Below are positions 49,248 through 59,519 of a stretch of DNA of 64,000 nucleotides, piece by piece. The DNA lies in assembly GCA_020053305.1 (NCBI GenBank), contig JAGVNJ010000039.1, positions 1 to 64,000 of the forward strand, written 5' to 3'. The DNA is from Candidatus Edwardsiibacteriota bacterium. GTDB taxonomy: Bacteria; Edwardsbacteria; AC1; EtOH8. Position 1 is the stretch's first letter; every line of letters begins with the position of its first letter. The notes below the pieces were generated by a model that saw nothing but the letters and a program-made list of their open reading frames with translations, was not told the origin of the DNA and searched no databases. A program made the position numbers and the translations under genes.

Positions 49248-50246
49248 TCACGGTACTTCCACGCCGGCCAGGATCTTCTGGATAATGTCATCGGTGGTAA
49301 TATCCTCGGCCTCGGCCTCGTAGGAAAGGATTATCCGGTGACGCAGGATGTCGGCGGCCAGCTCCTTGATGTCCTCCGGGATCACGAAGCCGCGGCGTTT
49401 TAAAAAGGCCAAAGCCCGGGCGGTGGTGGTCAGATTTATTGAGGCCCTGGGAGAGGCCCCGAATCGGATCATTCCCTTAAGTTCTGACAGGCCGTATTTC
49501 TCAGGCTCCCGGGTGGCGAATATCAGGTCTATGATGTAATCCTTGATCTTCTGATCAATATATATTTCCTTGCACAGCTCCCGGGCCTTGATTATCTCGG
49601 CCGGGGTGATGACAGCCTTGATGGACGGCTCGCCCTGCACGGCGATTCGCTCTACGATCTCCTTTTCCTCATCCTTGGTGGGGTAATCGATCTTTATCTT
49701 CAGCAGAAAGCGGTCCAACTGGGCTTCCGGCAGGGGATAGGTGCCCTCCTGCTCGATGGGGTTCTGGGTAGCCAGCACCAGGAACGGATCATCCAGCTTG
49801 AATGTCTGCTCGCCGATGGTGATCTGGCGTTCCTGCATGGCCTCCAACAGGGCGCTCTGGACCTTGGGCGGGGTGCGGTTGATCTCGTCGGCCAGGATCA
49901 GGTTGGCAAAGATGGGGCCCTTGCTGGTGATGAACTCTCCGGTCTTCTGGTTATATATCATGGTGCCGATGATGTCGGCCGGCAGCAGATCCGGGGTGAA
50001 CTGAATTCGCTGATACTTGGCCTTGATGGCGGAGGATACCGTCCGGACGGCATAGGTTTTGGCCAGTCCGGGCACCCCTTCGATAAGGATATGGCCGTTG
50101 GCTAAAAGCCCCACCAACAAGCGGCTGACAAGATAGTTCTGCCCGACGATAGCCTTGCTTATCTCGGCGGTGATGGTCTGGACCATGATGCTTTTCTTTT
50201 CGATCTCTTCGTTTATCCGCTTGATCTGGTCGCTGTGGTTTTCCAT
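49248..50246 (-). CDS. moxR: MoxR-type AAA+ ATPase
   Basis: A 332-residue AAA+ protein of the MoxR group. Walker A is EGVPGLAKTY, Walker B LILADEINRTPPKVQSALLEAMQER, sensor ATQNPIEQEGTYPLPEAQLDRFLLKI, then FGASPRASINLTTTARALAFLKRR. MoxR ATPases work with VWA proteins such as BatA, remodelling or inserting cofactors. It is the first gene of the minus-strand bat operon, with a GGAGGAAA ribosome site and a consensus promoter at 50315-50343. Confidence 0.95.
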   Translation of the reverse strand: MENHSDQIKRINEEIEKKSIMVQTITAEISKAIVGQNYLVSRLLVGLLANGHILIEGVPGLAKTYAVRTVSSAIKAKYQRIQFTPDLLPADIIGTMIYNQKTGEFITSKGPIFANLILADEINRTPPKVQSALLEAMQERQITIGEQTFKLDDPFLVLATQNPIEQEGTYPLPEAQLDRFLLKIKIDYPTKDEEKEIVERIAVQGEPSIKAVITPAEIIKARELCKEIYIDQKIKDYIIDLIFATREPEKYGLSELKGMIRFGASPRASINLTTTARALAFLKRRGFVIPEDIKELAADILRHRIILSYEAEAEDITTDDIIQKILAGVEVP

Positions 50247-50314
50247 GAAAGTTTCCTCCGGAAATATATATTTAACTGTTGATTATTATCAAAAAAATAC
50301 GAATACAACTTTAC

Positions 50315-50343
50315 ATTATAAAAAAATATCCTGCATGTGTCAA
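50315..50343 (-). promoter_or_regulatory. Consensus promoter of the moxR-bat operon
   Basis: On the minus strand TTGACA (50343-50338), exactly 17 bases, TATAAT (50320-50315): a perfect sigma70 promoter about 70 bases upstream of moxR. This suggests strong constitutive expression unless repressed. Confidence 0.85.
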
Positions 50344-50435
50344 GTGGGTTGTAATTATATAACAGGAACGTGTCGTTACTTTGACTAATTGTGCCCTTAA
50401 AGGGTTTAAAATATATCAGTAAAATTAAGGATTAA

Positions 50436-50464
50436 ATAAAAAAGGGGCAGTCATTACCTGCCCC
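50436..50464 (-). terminator. Rho-independent terminator
   Basis: On the minus strand GGGGCAG / CTGCCCC with a 7-base loop, followed by a run of seven or more T, just after the dehydrogenase gene. Confidence 0.85.
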
Positions 50465-50481
50465 GTAGGTCCGAATAATAA

Positions 50482-51651
50482 TTATTTGGTTCTGATACGC
50501 TCCTTCAATTTAAAACCCCGCTTTTTGAAATCGACCACAAAGGCATCAGAATCGATGGCCAGCTCCAGGGGTATGGCTCCCTTGGGGGCTTTCCCCTGCA
50601 CCAGATGGTGGGCCACGATGGCTGCCGGGAAGCCGGTGGTGCGCTCCATGGCGGTAAACCCGGTCCGGTCATCCTGGTAATCTATCAGGTCATAGACGAT
50701 CTCGGTCTCCCGGCCGTTCTTTTTGCCTAGGGCCGTAACCCTCAGCACTATCAGGTCCTTGTCCTTGGGAAAATCTATCTTTTTGGTCAGCAGGACATGG
50801 CTCAAATGGCGGGGAACTATTTTACAGCCTTTGACATCCGCCGGCTCCTGCTCAAAAAATCCCAGCTCCAGCAATGTCTTGATCTTTTCGTAGTGCCCGG
50901 CATAGCGGACGGTTTTGTAATCATATTCCTTGACGATGCCCTCCAATGTCCAGGGGCAGGTGGAGCTTCCGCCGCTGGTGACGAAGGCCTCGCATCTGCC
51001 GACGGGCTTGGGAAATTCGATCTGCTCCAATTCCGAAAAGGTGGGGACCGCGGCAGCCTTTCCTTTTCTGATTATATGAGCGGTGCCGAAATATTCATTG
51101 ATCAGCCCTTCCACCGAAAAGACCAGTTTGTAATTCAAGGGTGGCCGGGGCTTTTGGGGCAAACCGCCGCAGCGGATATGGACCTCTCTGGGCTGATCCA
51201 GTTTTTTGATGGCATGAACTGCCAGGGTGTTGCCCATGCCGGGCATCAGGCCAGTGTCCGGCACCAGGGTGACCCCGGCTTTCTTGGCCTGCTGGTACAA
51301 GGAAAGCTCCTTTAATACCACGCCGGTATTACCGCCCAGATCGCAGAAATTACAGCCGGAGTCTATGGCGGCCTTGGCCACGCCATAATTGAAGTGATAG
51401 GGAACGGCGCTGATCACGCAGTCCATTCCCTTGAAAAGTTTTTTCAATGATGCCGGGTTTCCGGCATCGGCTTTCTGGGCTCTGACGATCTTGTTCTTCA
51501 ACAGGGCATTGACCTTTTTGGCCCCGGCGGAGGAAACCTTGCCGTCAAAATCGGCAACGGTGACACTTCTGGCCTGGCAGAATTTAGCCAGATCATAAGC
51601 GATGGCCAGACCCTGCCGACCGGCTCCCAGGACAAAATATTTGTAACCCAT
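50482..51651 (-). CDS. Saccharopine dehydrogenase-family protein (lysine 6-dehydrogenase-like)
   Basis: A 389-residue oxidoreductase with an N-terminal Rossmann fold (KYFVLGAGRQGLAIAYDLAKF) and VISAVPYHFNYGVAKAAIDSGCNFCDLGGNTGV, the typical saccharopine-dehydrogenase-family substrate loop; DTGLMPGMGNTLAVHAIKKL follows. The closest known activity by layout is lysine 6-dehydrogenase, which oxidises the epsilon-amino group of lysine; saccharopine-type reductases are an alternative. I chose ATG 51651 (MGYKYFVLG), with AAAGG upstream; an in-frame ATG at 51687 adds 12 residues. It has its own promoter and terminator. Confidence 0.85.
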   Translation of the reverse strand: MGYKYFVLGAGRQGLAIAYDLAKFCQARSVTVADFDGKVSSAGAKKVNALLKNKIVRAQKADAGNPASLKKLFKGMDCVISAVPYHFNYGVAKAAIDSGCNFCDLGGNTGVVLKELSLYQQAKKAGVTLVPDTGLMPGMGNTLAVHAIKKLDQPREVHIRCGGLPQKPRPPLNYKLVFSVEGLINEYFGTAHIIRKGKAAAVPTFSELEQIEFPKPVGRCEAFVTSGGSSTCPWTLEGIVKEYDYKTVRYAGHYEKIKTLLELGFFEQEPADVKGCKIVPRHLSHVLLTKKIDFPKDKDLIVLRVTALGKKNGRETEIVYDLIDYQDDRTGFTAMERTTGFPAAIVAHHLVQGKAPKGAIPLELAIDSDAFVVDFKKRGFKLKERIRTK

Positions 51652-51698
51652 GGTTTTGCCTTTCGCAAAAATTGGTCTTTGAAACAATCTGAGACCTG

Positions 51699-51727
51699 AT
51701 TATATGCCATTGTAGGTTTGTTTGCAA
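51699..51727 (-). promoter_or_regulatory. Promoter of the dehydrogenase gene
   Basis: On the minus strand TTGCAA (51727-51722), 17 bases, TATAAT (51704-51699), 48 bases before the ATG at 51651. Confidence 0.6.
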
Positions 51728-51776
51728 GGCAATTGTGATTATGCTCCGGGACGATCCGGTTTTCCAGATATTTGTA

Positions 51777-51806
51777 TTGACAGAAGACTATGTTGAATGC
51801 TATATT
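51777..51806 (+). promoter_or_regulatory. Promoter of the alpha-2-macroglobulin/pbpC unit
   Basis: TTGACA (51777-51782), 18-base spacer, TATATT (51801-51806), 48 bases before the ATG at 51854; back to back with the promoter of the leftward dehydrogenase gene. Confidence 0.65.
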
Positions 51807-51853
51807 CGTTGCCAAGTCCTCAAAAACATTTAAAACCAAAATACAGAGGGGCT

Positions 51854-54800
51854 ATGTTCAACATTAAATTGAACAAGTGGGTCTATCTGGGGGTCGCAGG
51901 GTTGCTATTGACAATAATAATGGCAGCCGTTTTCTTTTTCTTTCGAAGCAAGGGAGTGAGCGGGCGGCGGGAACGGGGGCTTGAGGTGACCGCCCAGCCC
52001 GGGGGTGAATTACGCGACATTCCGGGGGAAATATCGTTTTATTTCTCAAGGTCATTCATGGGAGCCGAAGGCATAGAGATTCCGGCTGACAGCATGGGTA
52101 ATTATATTGAGATTGATCCGCCGCTGCCGGCCTCTGGCATCTGGGCCTCGGAAAGGCGGTTCGAACTGAGGTTCCTTAAAAAACCCCTTCCTGAGGTCAG
52201 GTATAATATCAAAATGAAGAGGCTGCCCCTGATGATAGAGGCGCCCAAGATGCCAACCTATAAATTCTGGTTCGCCACCCCAAAATTCGGGCTGAACAGC
52301 ATTGTGTTGAAATCGGTGGTGAACGAAATGGCCCAGATCACCATCTGTTTCAATTATCCTCCGGAAACCGACAACATCGAAAGATTCATTGAAATCAGGG
52401 ATTCAAAAAAGAAGAATGTCAAAATATCAAATGTCAGGATAGTAAATGACCGGGAGTTGATAATCACGGTTCCGGTGGCAAGCGCCCCGCAGCAGTATAC
52501 CGTAACGGTTAAGAAGGGACTTAAAAGCAAACTGGGGGTGTCGTTGCGGGATGAAACCGAAAAGCTGATACCGGTGGGGTTCAAGACAGGTCCAATGACC
52601 GTTGAGAATGCCCGGGCCGAAGAGATAGACGAAGGTTTCATGCTGTCATTCCGCATGTCCGCCATGGCAGCTCATGATGGAGAACTGGAGATATACGAGG
52701 ATAACCTGGCCGATCTGGTGGTGATCGATCCTGAGATCGATTACCAGGTCACCGCCTCCAACGCCGGCGTTTTCGTGACGGCCGATTTCATGCCGGAGAA
52801 GAGCTACAAGGTCACCCTTAAGGCCGGCGTCTCCTCACTGACCGGGGATATTTTGCAGCAGGATTATACCCAGGAATTTACCATGCCCAAGAGAAAAGAG
52901 AAACTCCAGTTCGTATATCGCGGCCGTTATTTCGGCAAGAACGGGGCCTGGACTCTGCCACTGAAGGTCTCCCAATTTCCGGAGGTTACCATAGATGTCA
53001 TTTATATGCCCCCGGAGAACGTTCTGTTCTGGCATCTCAAGGAATACGGCAATACCAGAAATATATCCAACCTGGGGGAAACAGTTGTCTCCGGTTACAA
53101 GGTCCCCTTGGAAAACGGCGCCAAGGAACAGGTGGCCGACATTGACCTGAGGGAACTGATAAAGGACCTGCATAAAGGGCTGTACCTGATAGAAGCCTCC
53201 GGCCGGAATAAGAACAAATACGGCTCCGATCGGGTGGCGGTGGTGATATCGGACATCTCGCTGATAGCCAAGTGGAATGAACGCACCATCTTCATCTGGG
53301 CGATGAATTCGGCCACCCTGAAGCCGGAGAGCGGGGTGGACATTGAAGTGCGCAGTTCCAAGAACTTCCTGGCCGGAAAGGGCAGCACCGACAACGGGGG
53401 TTTCTGCTCCATTCCGGTGCTCAAAGAAGGCCGAGATCCTTACGTGATCTTTGCCCAAAAAGGGAACGAGTGGACCTACGCTCACGTCAGTTCGCTAAGG
53501 CTGCCCATGGAGGCTTACGATGTATCGGGCGAGTCCCCGGATGCCCCGTACAACGCCTACCTTTATCCGGAGCGCGACCTGTACCGTCCGGGAGAGGAGG
53601 TAAAGTTCGGCATCCTGGTCAGGGAAAAGGGCACTTATCGCGGTCTTGCCATTCCGGTCCGGGTCAATGTCAGAGACCCGCAGGGGAGGGATTACCAGTC
53701 GCTTTCCGGGACCACCGACGACTGCGGCCTTAGGGAGTTCCGTTTTCCCACCGCTCCATCTTCGCCTACCGGAAAATACATGTTGCAACTGGTGATAGGC
53801 GATAGGACCATATATTCGAGCCATGTGATGGTGGAGACCTTCGTGCCGGAAAGAATGAGGGCGGAACAGAAATTCCCGGAGAAGCCGGATATATACAAAA
53901 AGATAAACATGAAGATAAACGCCGAATTCCTGTTCGGGGCGCCGGCATCGGATGAAGAATATAGCATCAAGCTTAGGGCAGAGGAAGTGCCGATGGCCGT
54001 TTCCGGGTATTACGGTTATTTCTTCGGACGAGTGCCGTTCGGAAAAGACAAAACACCGTCATGGGAATCGGAAACAGAATCCGGCAGCCTGGACAGCAAA
54101 GGCAAGGCAGAGGTTGATTTTCAGGTGGGAAGTTCCGTCAAATTCGACCAGCCAGTCAGACTCAGGAGCCTGCTGACCGTGACCGAGGGAGGCAGTGGCC
54201 GGGTCACTTCCAGGATGACTGAGAAAATGGCCTACACCAGGCCGTTCTACATCGGGATCAAGCCGACCGGCACCAGGATAGCGGCCGGAGTGCCGATGGA
54301 GGTCAAGGGCATCCTGCTGGGCCAGGACCAGTCGCTTTATACCAGGAAGGCCAAACTGTATTACCGGGTATATCGGCTTTCATATTATTACAACTACGGC
54401 TATGATGACGACTATTATTATGACGATTATTACTGGAGCGCCCGGGTCAATAAACTTCCGGTGACCTCCAAGAAACAGGTGACCGCGGCGGACGGGAAAT
54501 TCAGCTTCAATTTTACCCCCAACACCAACTACAACGATTATCTGGTGGAAGTGGTTGACGAGGGCAACGGGACGGTGTCCCAGGCTAAGATCTCCGGCTG
54601 GGGTTGGTGGTACGGCGGCGAGGAGAAGGTGCAGTCACCCGAGGTGATTCCGATCCGTTTGGATAAGAAGGAATACGATGCCGGCGATGAGGTGAAGGTC
54701 GAGGCCCTGGTTCCCTTCGATGGGAACGTTCTGTGGACGGTCGAGTTGGACACGGTGTACATCACCGAGTGGAGCCAGGCCAAAGGAGAGGTGGCTTCGT

Positions 54801-57202
54801 GGAGTTTCAAGGCCCCCAAGGGAGTTTCCACCGTCTATGTCAGCGCGTTGCTGGTCAGATCGGGCGGGAACTATATGGTCCAGCGCGGTTTCGGGGTGCA
54901 GCGGGTCAGGATCCGTCCTGTCAGCCTGAAGCTGGACCTGACCTTGGAGACACCGGATAAGATAAAACCCGGAGAGGAACTGACCGTCAAGGTCAGGACC
55001 GGCGGCCAATTCAAGGGAACCATCGCGGTGGTGGACGAGGGCATCCTCCAGATAACCGATTTCCAGACGCCTGACCCGTTCAGCGGCATCCTGAGGGATC
55101 TGCGGCTGTATATCAAATCGGCCGAATCCTTCGGCTGGATCATGAAAAAGTTCATGGACAGGACCGGCGGGGACTTCGCCGCCAGAGAGAAAGAATTCCC
55201 CGAAGCCAGGTTCGCCAGGATAGTGTCATCGTGGAGCGGTATTCTGGAAAGCGGCCGGGACGGGGTCATTATCTATAAGGTGAAGATCCCTGAATATAAC
55301 GGAAAACTTAGGGTGATGGCGGTGGGGGCCAGCGATAGCAGGTTCGGCTCCTGCCAGGCCGATGTCATTGTAAAGAGCGACGTGATAGTAACGCCCACCA
55401 TCCCGCGTTTCATGTACACCGGCGATGAGTTCAGCTTCCCGGTGACTCTGATCAACACCACCAACACTTCTCGGAGTGTCTCGCTTTCCGTCAACCCCAA
55501 AGGCTTCAGTGTGAAAGGCGACAGAAAGGCGTCTGTAGCGCTGAAGGCTCAGGAGAAAGTCACCCAATGGGTGGAGTGTATCGCCGGCGAGGATCCCGGT
55601 TCACTGGAGATGACGATCGAAGCCTCAACGCAGGGCGTGAGCTATAAAGACCAGTTTACCATTCCGCTGTATCCGAACGTGCCGTTCATAACCGAGACTG
55701 AATACCACGATATCAAATCCGGGGGAAAGCTCGACTTAAAAGCATATTTCAACGACTGGTATCCCCGGGCCCATCAGGCCAGGGTGATGGTATCGGTGCT
55801 GCCGGGCCTGTCCAGGCTGAACCATTTCCAGTACGTGATCCATTATCCCTACGGCTGCATAGAGCAGACATCGACATCGACCCTAGTTCTGCTGCGACTT
55901 TCCTCCCTTCTTCCGGCAATAGCCCCGGAGATCGAAAAGGAGAAATATACCTCCATGGTCAATCACGGCATCAATCGCCTGGTATCCATGCAGACCATCT
56001 CTGGGGGTTTTGCCTACTGGCCGGGCAATAGCGAGCCGTGTAAATGGGGGAGCGGTTATGCTACCCTGGTACTGCTGGAGGCTAAAAAGGCCGGTTTTGT
56101 AGTGCCTGATGGAGCGCTTAATGCGGCCCTGAACTATCTTGACGCCATGCCGGAAAAATCCGGCCTGGTTTATTATGTGCTGGCGCGCGGCGGAGTCCTT
56201 CAGAAGAAGCCAGAAGCCGTTGACCGGATAATAACCCTGGCTCAGAAGGGCGATTACAGCGCCTTGGGAATGCTATGGGCCGCAGGGACGGCCTTTGAGT
56301 CGGGGCGGACAGAACAGGCCAAGGCCATCCTCCGGGCCGCGCTTAACAGGACCCCGGAGAATGTCCGCCGATATAGCGACGATTTTTACAGCCGGATGCA
56401 GTATGGCGGAATCAAACTGTACATGATAGAGAACATAGAGCCCGGGACCGAGGCCGAGAAGCAAGCGGTGCTTCAGGTCTCCCAGGACCTTTCGGGCAAG
56501 TGGAGCTGGTATTATTCCACCCAGGACCTGGCTTGGAACCTGCTGAGCCTGGGGCTGTATGCCGATAAACATCCGGCCGGTGGTCAGCTGGGCGAACTTA
56601 GGGTGGACGGCAAGGTTCAGAAGCCCAGAGACCTGAAGACGGTCAGTTCGTGGACGCTGTCCAATCCGGGAAACAGCGGAGAGCTCGAGCTCAAGTCGTT
56701 GTCCGGGTCCGATCTGTTCGTCAGCATTGAGAACAAGGGATTTTCCAAGACCAGGAAGGCCTTTGAGGCGTCTTCCACTGGCCTTGTCATCGAAAAAACC
56801 CTGCTCTCTTATACCGGTTCGGCGGTAACCTCGGCCAGGCAGGGCGATATCCTGCTGATGAAGATAGCAGTGAAGACCGTCAGCGGGTATTATGATAACG
56901 TAGCTGTGGAGGCCCCATTGCCAGGAGGATTGGAAATAGAGAACCCCCGGCTGGGCAGAGGCGACCTGCCGCAATGGACCAGCGACAGCCGTAATTTGTG
57001 GATGCCTGATTATGTCGATGTCAGGGATGACAGGGTGATCATCTTCGGGCGTCTCTCCTACGGCCTCCAGTATTATTATGTTCTGCTCAGGGCGGTCACC
57101 CCGGGCAAATATTTCCTGCCGCCGGCCAGTGCGGTTATCATGTACGATCCCGAAAAGAATGCCCATACAGGTGCGGGTAGCTTTGATATATATAAACGGT
57201 AA
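51854..57202 (+). CDS. Bacterial alpha-2-macroglobulin (YfhM-like)
   Basis: A ~1782-residue protein with an N-terminal membrane anchor (YLGVAGLLLTIIMAAVFFFF, about residues 10-32). It has many MG-type sandwich domains (MG2-like region with YLYPERDLYRPGEEVKFGILVRE) and a thioester motif YPYGC1335-I-E-Q in the terpenoid-cyclase-like domain. Such proteins trap attacking proteases in the periplasm through the reactive thioester. A striking Tyr/Asp tract, YYNYGYDDDYYYDDYYW (residues 844-860), lies in the middle region. ATG 51854 follows GAGGGG; a longer start at 51797 lacks support. It overlaps pbpC, the classic partner that repairs peptidoglycan. Confidence 0.93.
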   Translation: MFNIKLNKWVYLGVAGLLLTIIMAAVFFFFRSKGVSGRRERGLEVTAQPGGELRDIPGEISFYFSRSFMGAEGIEIPADSMGNYIEIDPPLPASGIWASERRFELRFLKKPLPEVRYNIKMKRLPLMIEAPKMPTYKFWFATPKFGLNSIVLKSVVNEMAQITICFNYPPETDNIERFIEIRDSKKKNVKISNVRIVNDRELIITVPVASAPQQYTVTVKKGLKSKLGVSLRDETEKLIPVGFKTGPMTVENARAEEIDEGFMLSFRMSAMAAHDGELEIYEDNLADLVVIDPEIDYQVTASNAGVFVTADFMPEKSYKVTLKAGVSSLTGDILQQDYTQEFTMPKRKEKLQFVYRGRYFGKNGAWTLPLKVSQFPEVTIDVIYMPPENVLFWHLKEYGNTRNISNLGETVVSGYKVPLENGAKEQVADIDLRELIKDLHKGLYLIEASGRNKNKYGSDRVAVVISDISLIAKWNERTIFIWAMNSATLKPESGVDIEVRSSKNFLAGKGSTDNGGFCSIPVLKEGRDPYVIFAQKGNEWTYAHVSSLRLPMEAYDVSGESPDAPYNAYLYPERDLYRPGEEVKFGILVREKGTYRGLAIPVRVNVRDPQGRDYQSLSGTTDDCGLREFRFPTAPSSPTGKYMLQLVIGDRTIYSSHVMVETFVPERMRAEQKFPEKPDIYKKINMKINAEFLFGAPASDEEYSIKLRAEEVPMAVSGYYGYFFGRVPFGKDKTPSWESETESGSLDSKGKAEVDFQVGSSVKFDQPVRLRSLLTVTEGGSGRVTSRMTEKMAYTRPFYIGIKPTGTRIAAGVPMEVKGILLGQDQSLYTRKAKLYYRVYRLSYYYNYGYDDDYYYDDYYWSARVNKLPVTSKKQVTAADGKFSFNFTPNTNYNDYLVEVVDEGNGTVSQAKISGWGWWYGGEEKVQSPEVIPIRLDKKEYDAGDEVKVEALVPFDGNVLWTVELDTVYITEWSQAKGEVASWSFKAPKGVSTVYVSALLVRSGGNYMVQRGFGVQRVRIRPVSLKLDLTLETPDKIKPGEELTVKVRTGGQFKGTIAVVDEGILQITDFQTPDPFSGILRDLRLYIKSAESFGWIMKKFMDRTGGDFAAREKEFPEARFARIVSSWSGILESGRDGVIIYKVKIPEYNGKLRVMAVGASDSRFGSCQADVIVKSDVIVTPTIPRFMYTGDEFSFPVTLINTTNTSRSVSLSVNPKGFSVKGDRKASVALKAQEKVTQWVECIAGEDPGSLEMTIEASTQGVSYKDQFTIPLYPNVPFITETEYHDIKSGGKLDLKAYFNDWYPRAHQARVMVSVLPGLSRLNHFQYVIHYPYGCIEQTSTSTLVLLRLSSLLPAIAPEIEKEKYTSMVNHGINRLVSMQTISGGFAYWPGNSEPCKWGSGYATLVLLEAKKAGFVVPDGALNAALNYLDAMPEKSGLVYYVLARGGVLQKKPEAVDRIITLAQKGDYSALGMLWAAGTAFESGRTEQAKAILRAALNRTPENVRRYSDDFYSRMQYGGIKLYMIENIEPGTEAEKQAVLQVSQDLSGKWSWYYSTQDLAWNLLSLGLYADKHPAGGQLGELRVDGKVQKPRDLKTVSSWTLSNPGNSGELELKSLSGSDLFVSIENKGFSKTRKAFEASSTGLVIEKTLLSYTGSAVTSARQGDILLMKIAVKTVSGYYDNVAVEAPLPGGLEIENPRLGRGDLPQWTSDSRNLWMPDYVDVRDDRVIIFGRLSYGLQYYYVLLRAVTPGKYFLPPASAVIMYDPEKNAHTGAGSFDIYKR

Positions 57203-59495
57203 CATACGCAAACTGACGGCATATTGCCTGCCGGCACTGGCGGTTTCCTGTTTGCTGGGTCTTTTGCTGTGGCCGTTGCCAGAATCAATTGCTCCGTCCT
57301 ATTCCAGGGTGGTCCGGTTCTCCGACGGCAGCGTGATGAGGACCTATATCTCAACTGACCAAAAGTGGAGGATCTTTCTGCCGCTGGAGAAAATCGACCC
57401 GTTGTATATCAGGACAACACTGGCCTATGAGGATCGGTGGTTCTACTGGCACCAGGGAGTCAATCCGGTGTCATTGGCCAGGGCCCTCTACCTTAACTTA
57501 ATGGCCGGACGTGTGGTCTCCGGCGGGTCTACCATCTCCATGCAGCTGGCCAGACTTTCGGAGCCTAAACCACGCACGGTCGTTTCAAAATTATGGGAGA
57601 TCTTCAGGGCTTTCCAGTTCGAGCTGCGCCTGGGCAAGAGGAGGATATTTGAGCTCTATCTTAACCTGGCCCCGTACGGCGGGAACGTTGAGGGGATCGG
57701 GGCAGCCTGCTTGGGCTATTATGGACGGCTGCCGGACAGGATGACCCCTGAGGAATCGGCCTTCCTGGTATGGCTGCCGCGCTCGCCCTCGCTGAAAAGG
57801 CGCAGGGATAAGACCTCGCCTATCGACGGGCGTGATAAGGTGCTGGACATTATGCGCCGGCGCGGTCTGATCGATGACGGGCAATACCGGCGCAGCCTGA
57901 AAGCCGCCATACCATCGAAATTCAGGCAGTTTCCCTGCATGGCCCCGCACATGGCCGATTACCTGGTGCAGTCATACCAGGAAAGGAACGATATTATCAG
58001 CACTATCGACCGAGATATTCAGCTTAAATCCGAAAGCATACTCAGATCTTACGACAAGAAGATGGAGCTGGCCGGAGCCTCGAACGCCAGCCTAGTGGTT
58101 ATCGATAACCGGACCCGCCGGGTCAGGGCGGTGGTGGGATCGCTGGATTATTTTGACAGTCAGAGACAGGGACAGGTGCGCGGCTTCGCTTCGTTCCGTT
58201 CTCCGGGATCGACCCTAAAACCGTTTCTTTACATACTTTCGCTTGAAAGGGGGCTGATAAATCCGGAAATGCTGTTGGAGGACGCTCCCTACAAATTCGG
58301 AGCCTTTTCCCCGGTCAATTTTTCTGAGAACTGGAGCGGATTGGTCAGGGCCGAGGACGCCCTGTCCCGTTCACTCAATCTTCCCTTCGTAATGATGCTC
58401 AGAAGGTACGGATATTCCCGGTTCGAAAAAAAAATAAGGGAGCTGGGTCTGATCGGGCCGCTGGAATATGGCAGCTACGGGCTTCCGATCATAACCGGCG
58501 GCATGGATGTCCGGCTGCTGGACCTGGCCAACGCCTATGCCAGCCTGGCAAAAGGGGGAAGTCACGGAAAACTGCTGCTGCTGGAAACCGATACTGCTGG
58601 AGACGAAAAGCAGGTATTCAGGCCTGGTGCGGTTTGGCTGGCCCTGCAGGCGCTGGGAAAGAAGGATCGGCCGGACGCGCCCAATGTCTCCCGTTACACC
58701 ATGCCCAAAGGCAGGATATTCTGGAAGACAGGCACATCCTTCGGCCGGCGGGATGCCTGGAGCCTGGGTTTTCTCAAGGACTACACCGTAGGGATCTGGA
58801 CTGGCAACTTCTCCGGAGAGGGTTCGGACAGCATCGTGGGAGCGCTGGCTGCGGCGCCGGTGATGTTCGATGTTCTCAGGGCGCTGGAAGATAATTTCCC
58901 TCGAGAACTCCCCTGGGAAAGAGAAGCCAAATCCGAGATAGACATCATTCCGGTCTGCGCCTATTCGGGATATAAGGCGGGACCGTACTGCCCGAAGACC
59001 AAGCTGGTAAAATCCCTTAAGAATGCCGAACCTTTCCAGCCCTGCCCCTTTCACCAGAATTTCATCGTCGAAAAAAGAACCGGCTACCGGGCCAGTCCCT
59101 GGAAGAACTACCAAAAAGGGGAACTGACCGAAAAGGTATTTTTGGTCTATCCCTCGCAGGTTCAGTTGGTGATGGCAGGGCAGGGACGGGAGCCCCAGTT
59201 TGGTCCTCAGCAAAGAGTAGACAAGAATAAAAAGAGTCTGGAACTGGTCAGTCCGGTCGACGGATCCCTCTATCTGGTCCCGTTTGGGGTCAGAAACACC
59301 GGCAGCATTCCCCTACAAGCTTTCACTGCCGGTGGAGGGAAGATACACTGGTTCGTCAACGATGTCTATGTAGGCGACACGGAATCCTGGGAGATACTGG
59401 AGTTGGAACCCAAAGGATCGCTAGTCAGGATAACGGCCCAGGACGATATGGGCACCAGTAGGTCGGCCAGAGTGGAAATACGAACTGAGAGATAA
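57159..59495 (+). CDS. pbpC: Penicillin-binding protein 1C
   Basis: A ~778-residue bifunctional cell-wall enzyme. After a membrane anchor comes the glycosyltransferase domain (LAYEDRWFYWHQGVNP with the catalytic Glu, GGSTISMQLARL, GKRRIFELYLNLAPYGG), then the transpeptidase domain with the serine box SPGSTLKPF (S-T-L-K), SLN in LSRSLNLPF, KTG in FWKTGTSFGRRDAW, and the C-terminal BiPBP domain (KSLELVSPVDGSLYLVPFG). Length matches E. coli PBP1C. The start is not certain: ATG 57159 gives a 44-base overlap with the macroglobulin gene, and GTG 57171 or TTG 57183 are possible. Confidence 0.93.
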   Translation: MPIQVRVALIYINGNIRKLTAYCLPALAVSCLLGLLLWPLPESIAPSYSRVVRFSDGSVMRTYISTDQKWRIFLPLEKIDPLYIRTTLAYEDRWFYWHQGVNPVSLARALYLNLMAGRVVSGGSTISMQLARLSEPKPRTVVSKLWEIFRAFQFELRLGKRRIFELYLNLAPYGGNVEGIGAACLGYYGRLPDRMTPEESAFLVWLPRSPSLKRRRDKTSPIDGRDKVLDIMRRRGLIDDGQYRRSLKAAIPSKFRQFPCMAPHMADYLVQSYQERNDIISTIDRDIQLKSESILRSYDKKMELAGASNASLVVIDNRTRRVRAVVGSLDYFDSQRQGQVRGFASFRSPGSTLKPFLYILSLERGLINPEMLLEDAPYKFGAFSPVNFSENWSGLVRAEDALSRSLNLPFVMMLRRYGYSRFEKKIRELGLIGPLEYGSYGLPIITGGMDVRLLDLANAYASLAKGGSHGKLLLLETDTAGDEKQVFRPGAVWLALQALGKKDRPDAPNVSRYTMPKGRIFWKTGTSFGRRDAWSLGFLKDYTVGIWTGNFSGEGSDSIVGALAAAPVMFDVLRALEDNFPRELPWEREAKSEIDIIPVCAYSGYKAGPYCPKTKLVKSLKNAEPFQPCPFHQNFIVEKRTGYRASPWKNYQKGELTEKVFLVYPSQVQLVMAGQGREPQFGPQQRVDKNKKSLELVSPVDGSLYLVPFGVRNTGSIPLQAFTAGGGKIHWFVNDVYVGDTESWEILELEPKGSLVRITAQDDMGTSRSARVEIRTER

Positions 59496-59519
59496 TACAT
59501 TTTGCGTCCTGGTTAGGGC

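Noticed and set aside
51797-51853. Longer start for the alpha-2-macroglobulin gene
   Set aside because: It would overlap the promoter -10 region and lacks a ribosome site; ATG 51854 is followed at once by the membrane anchor.
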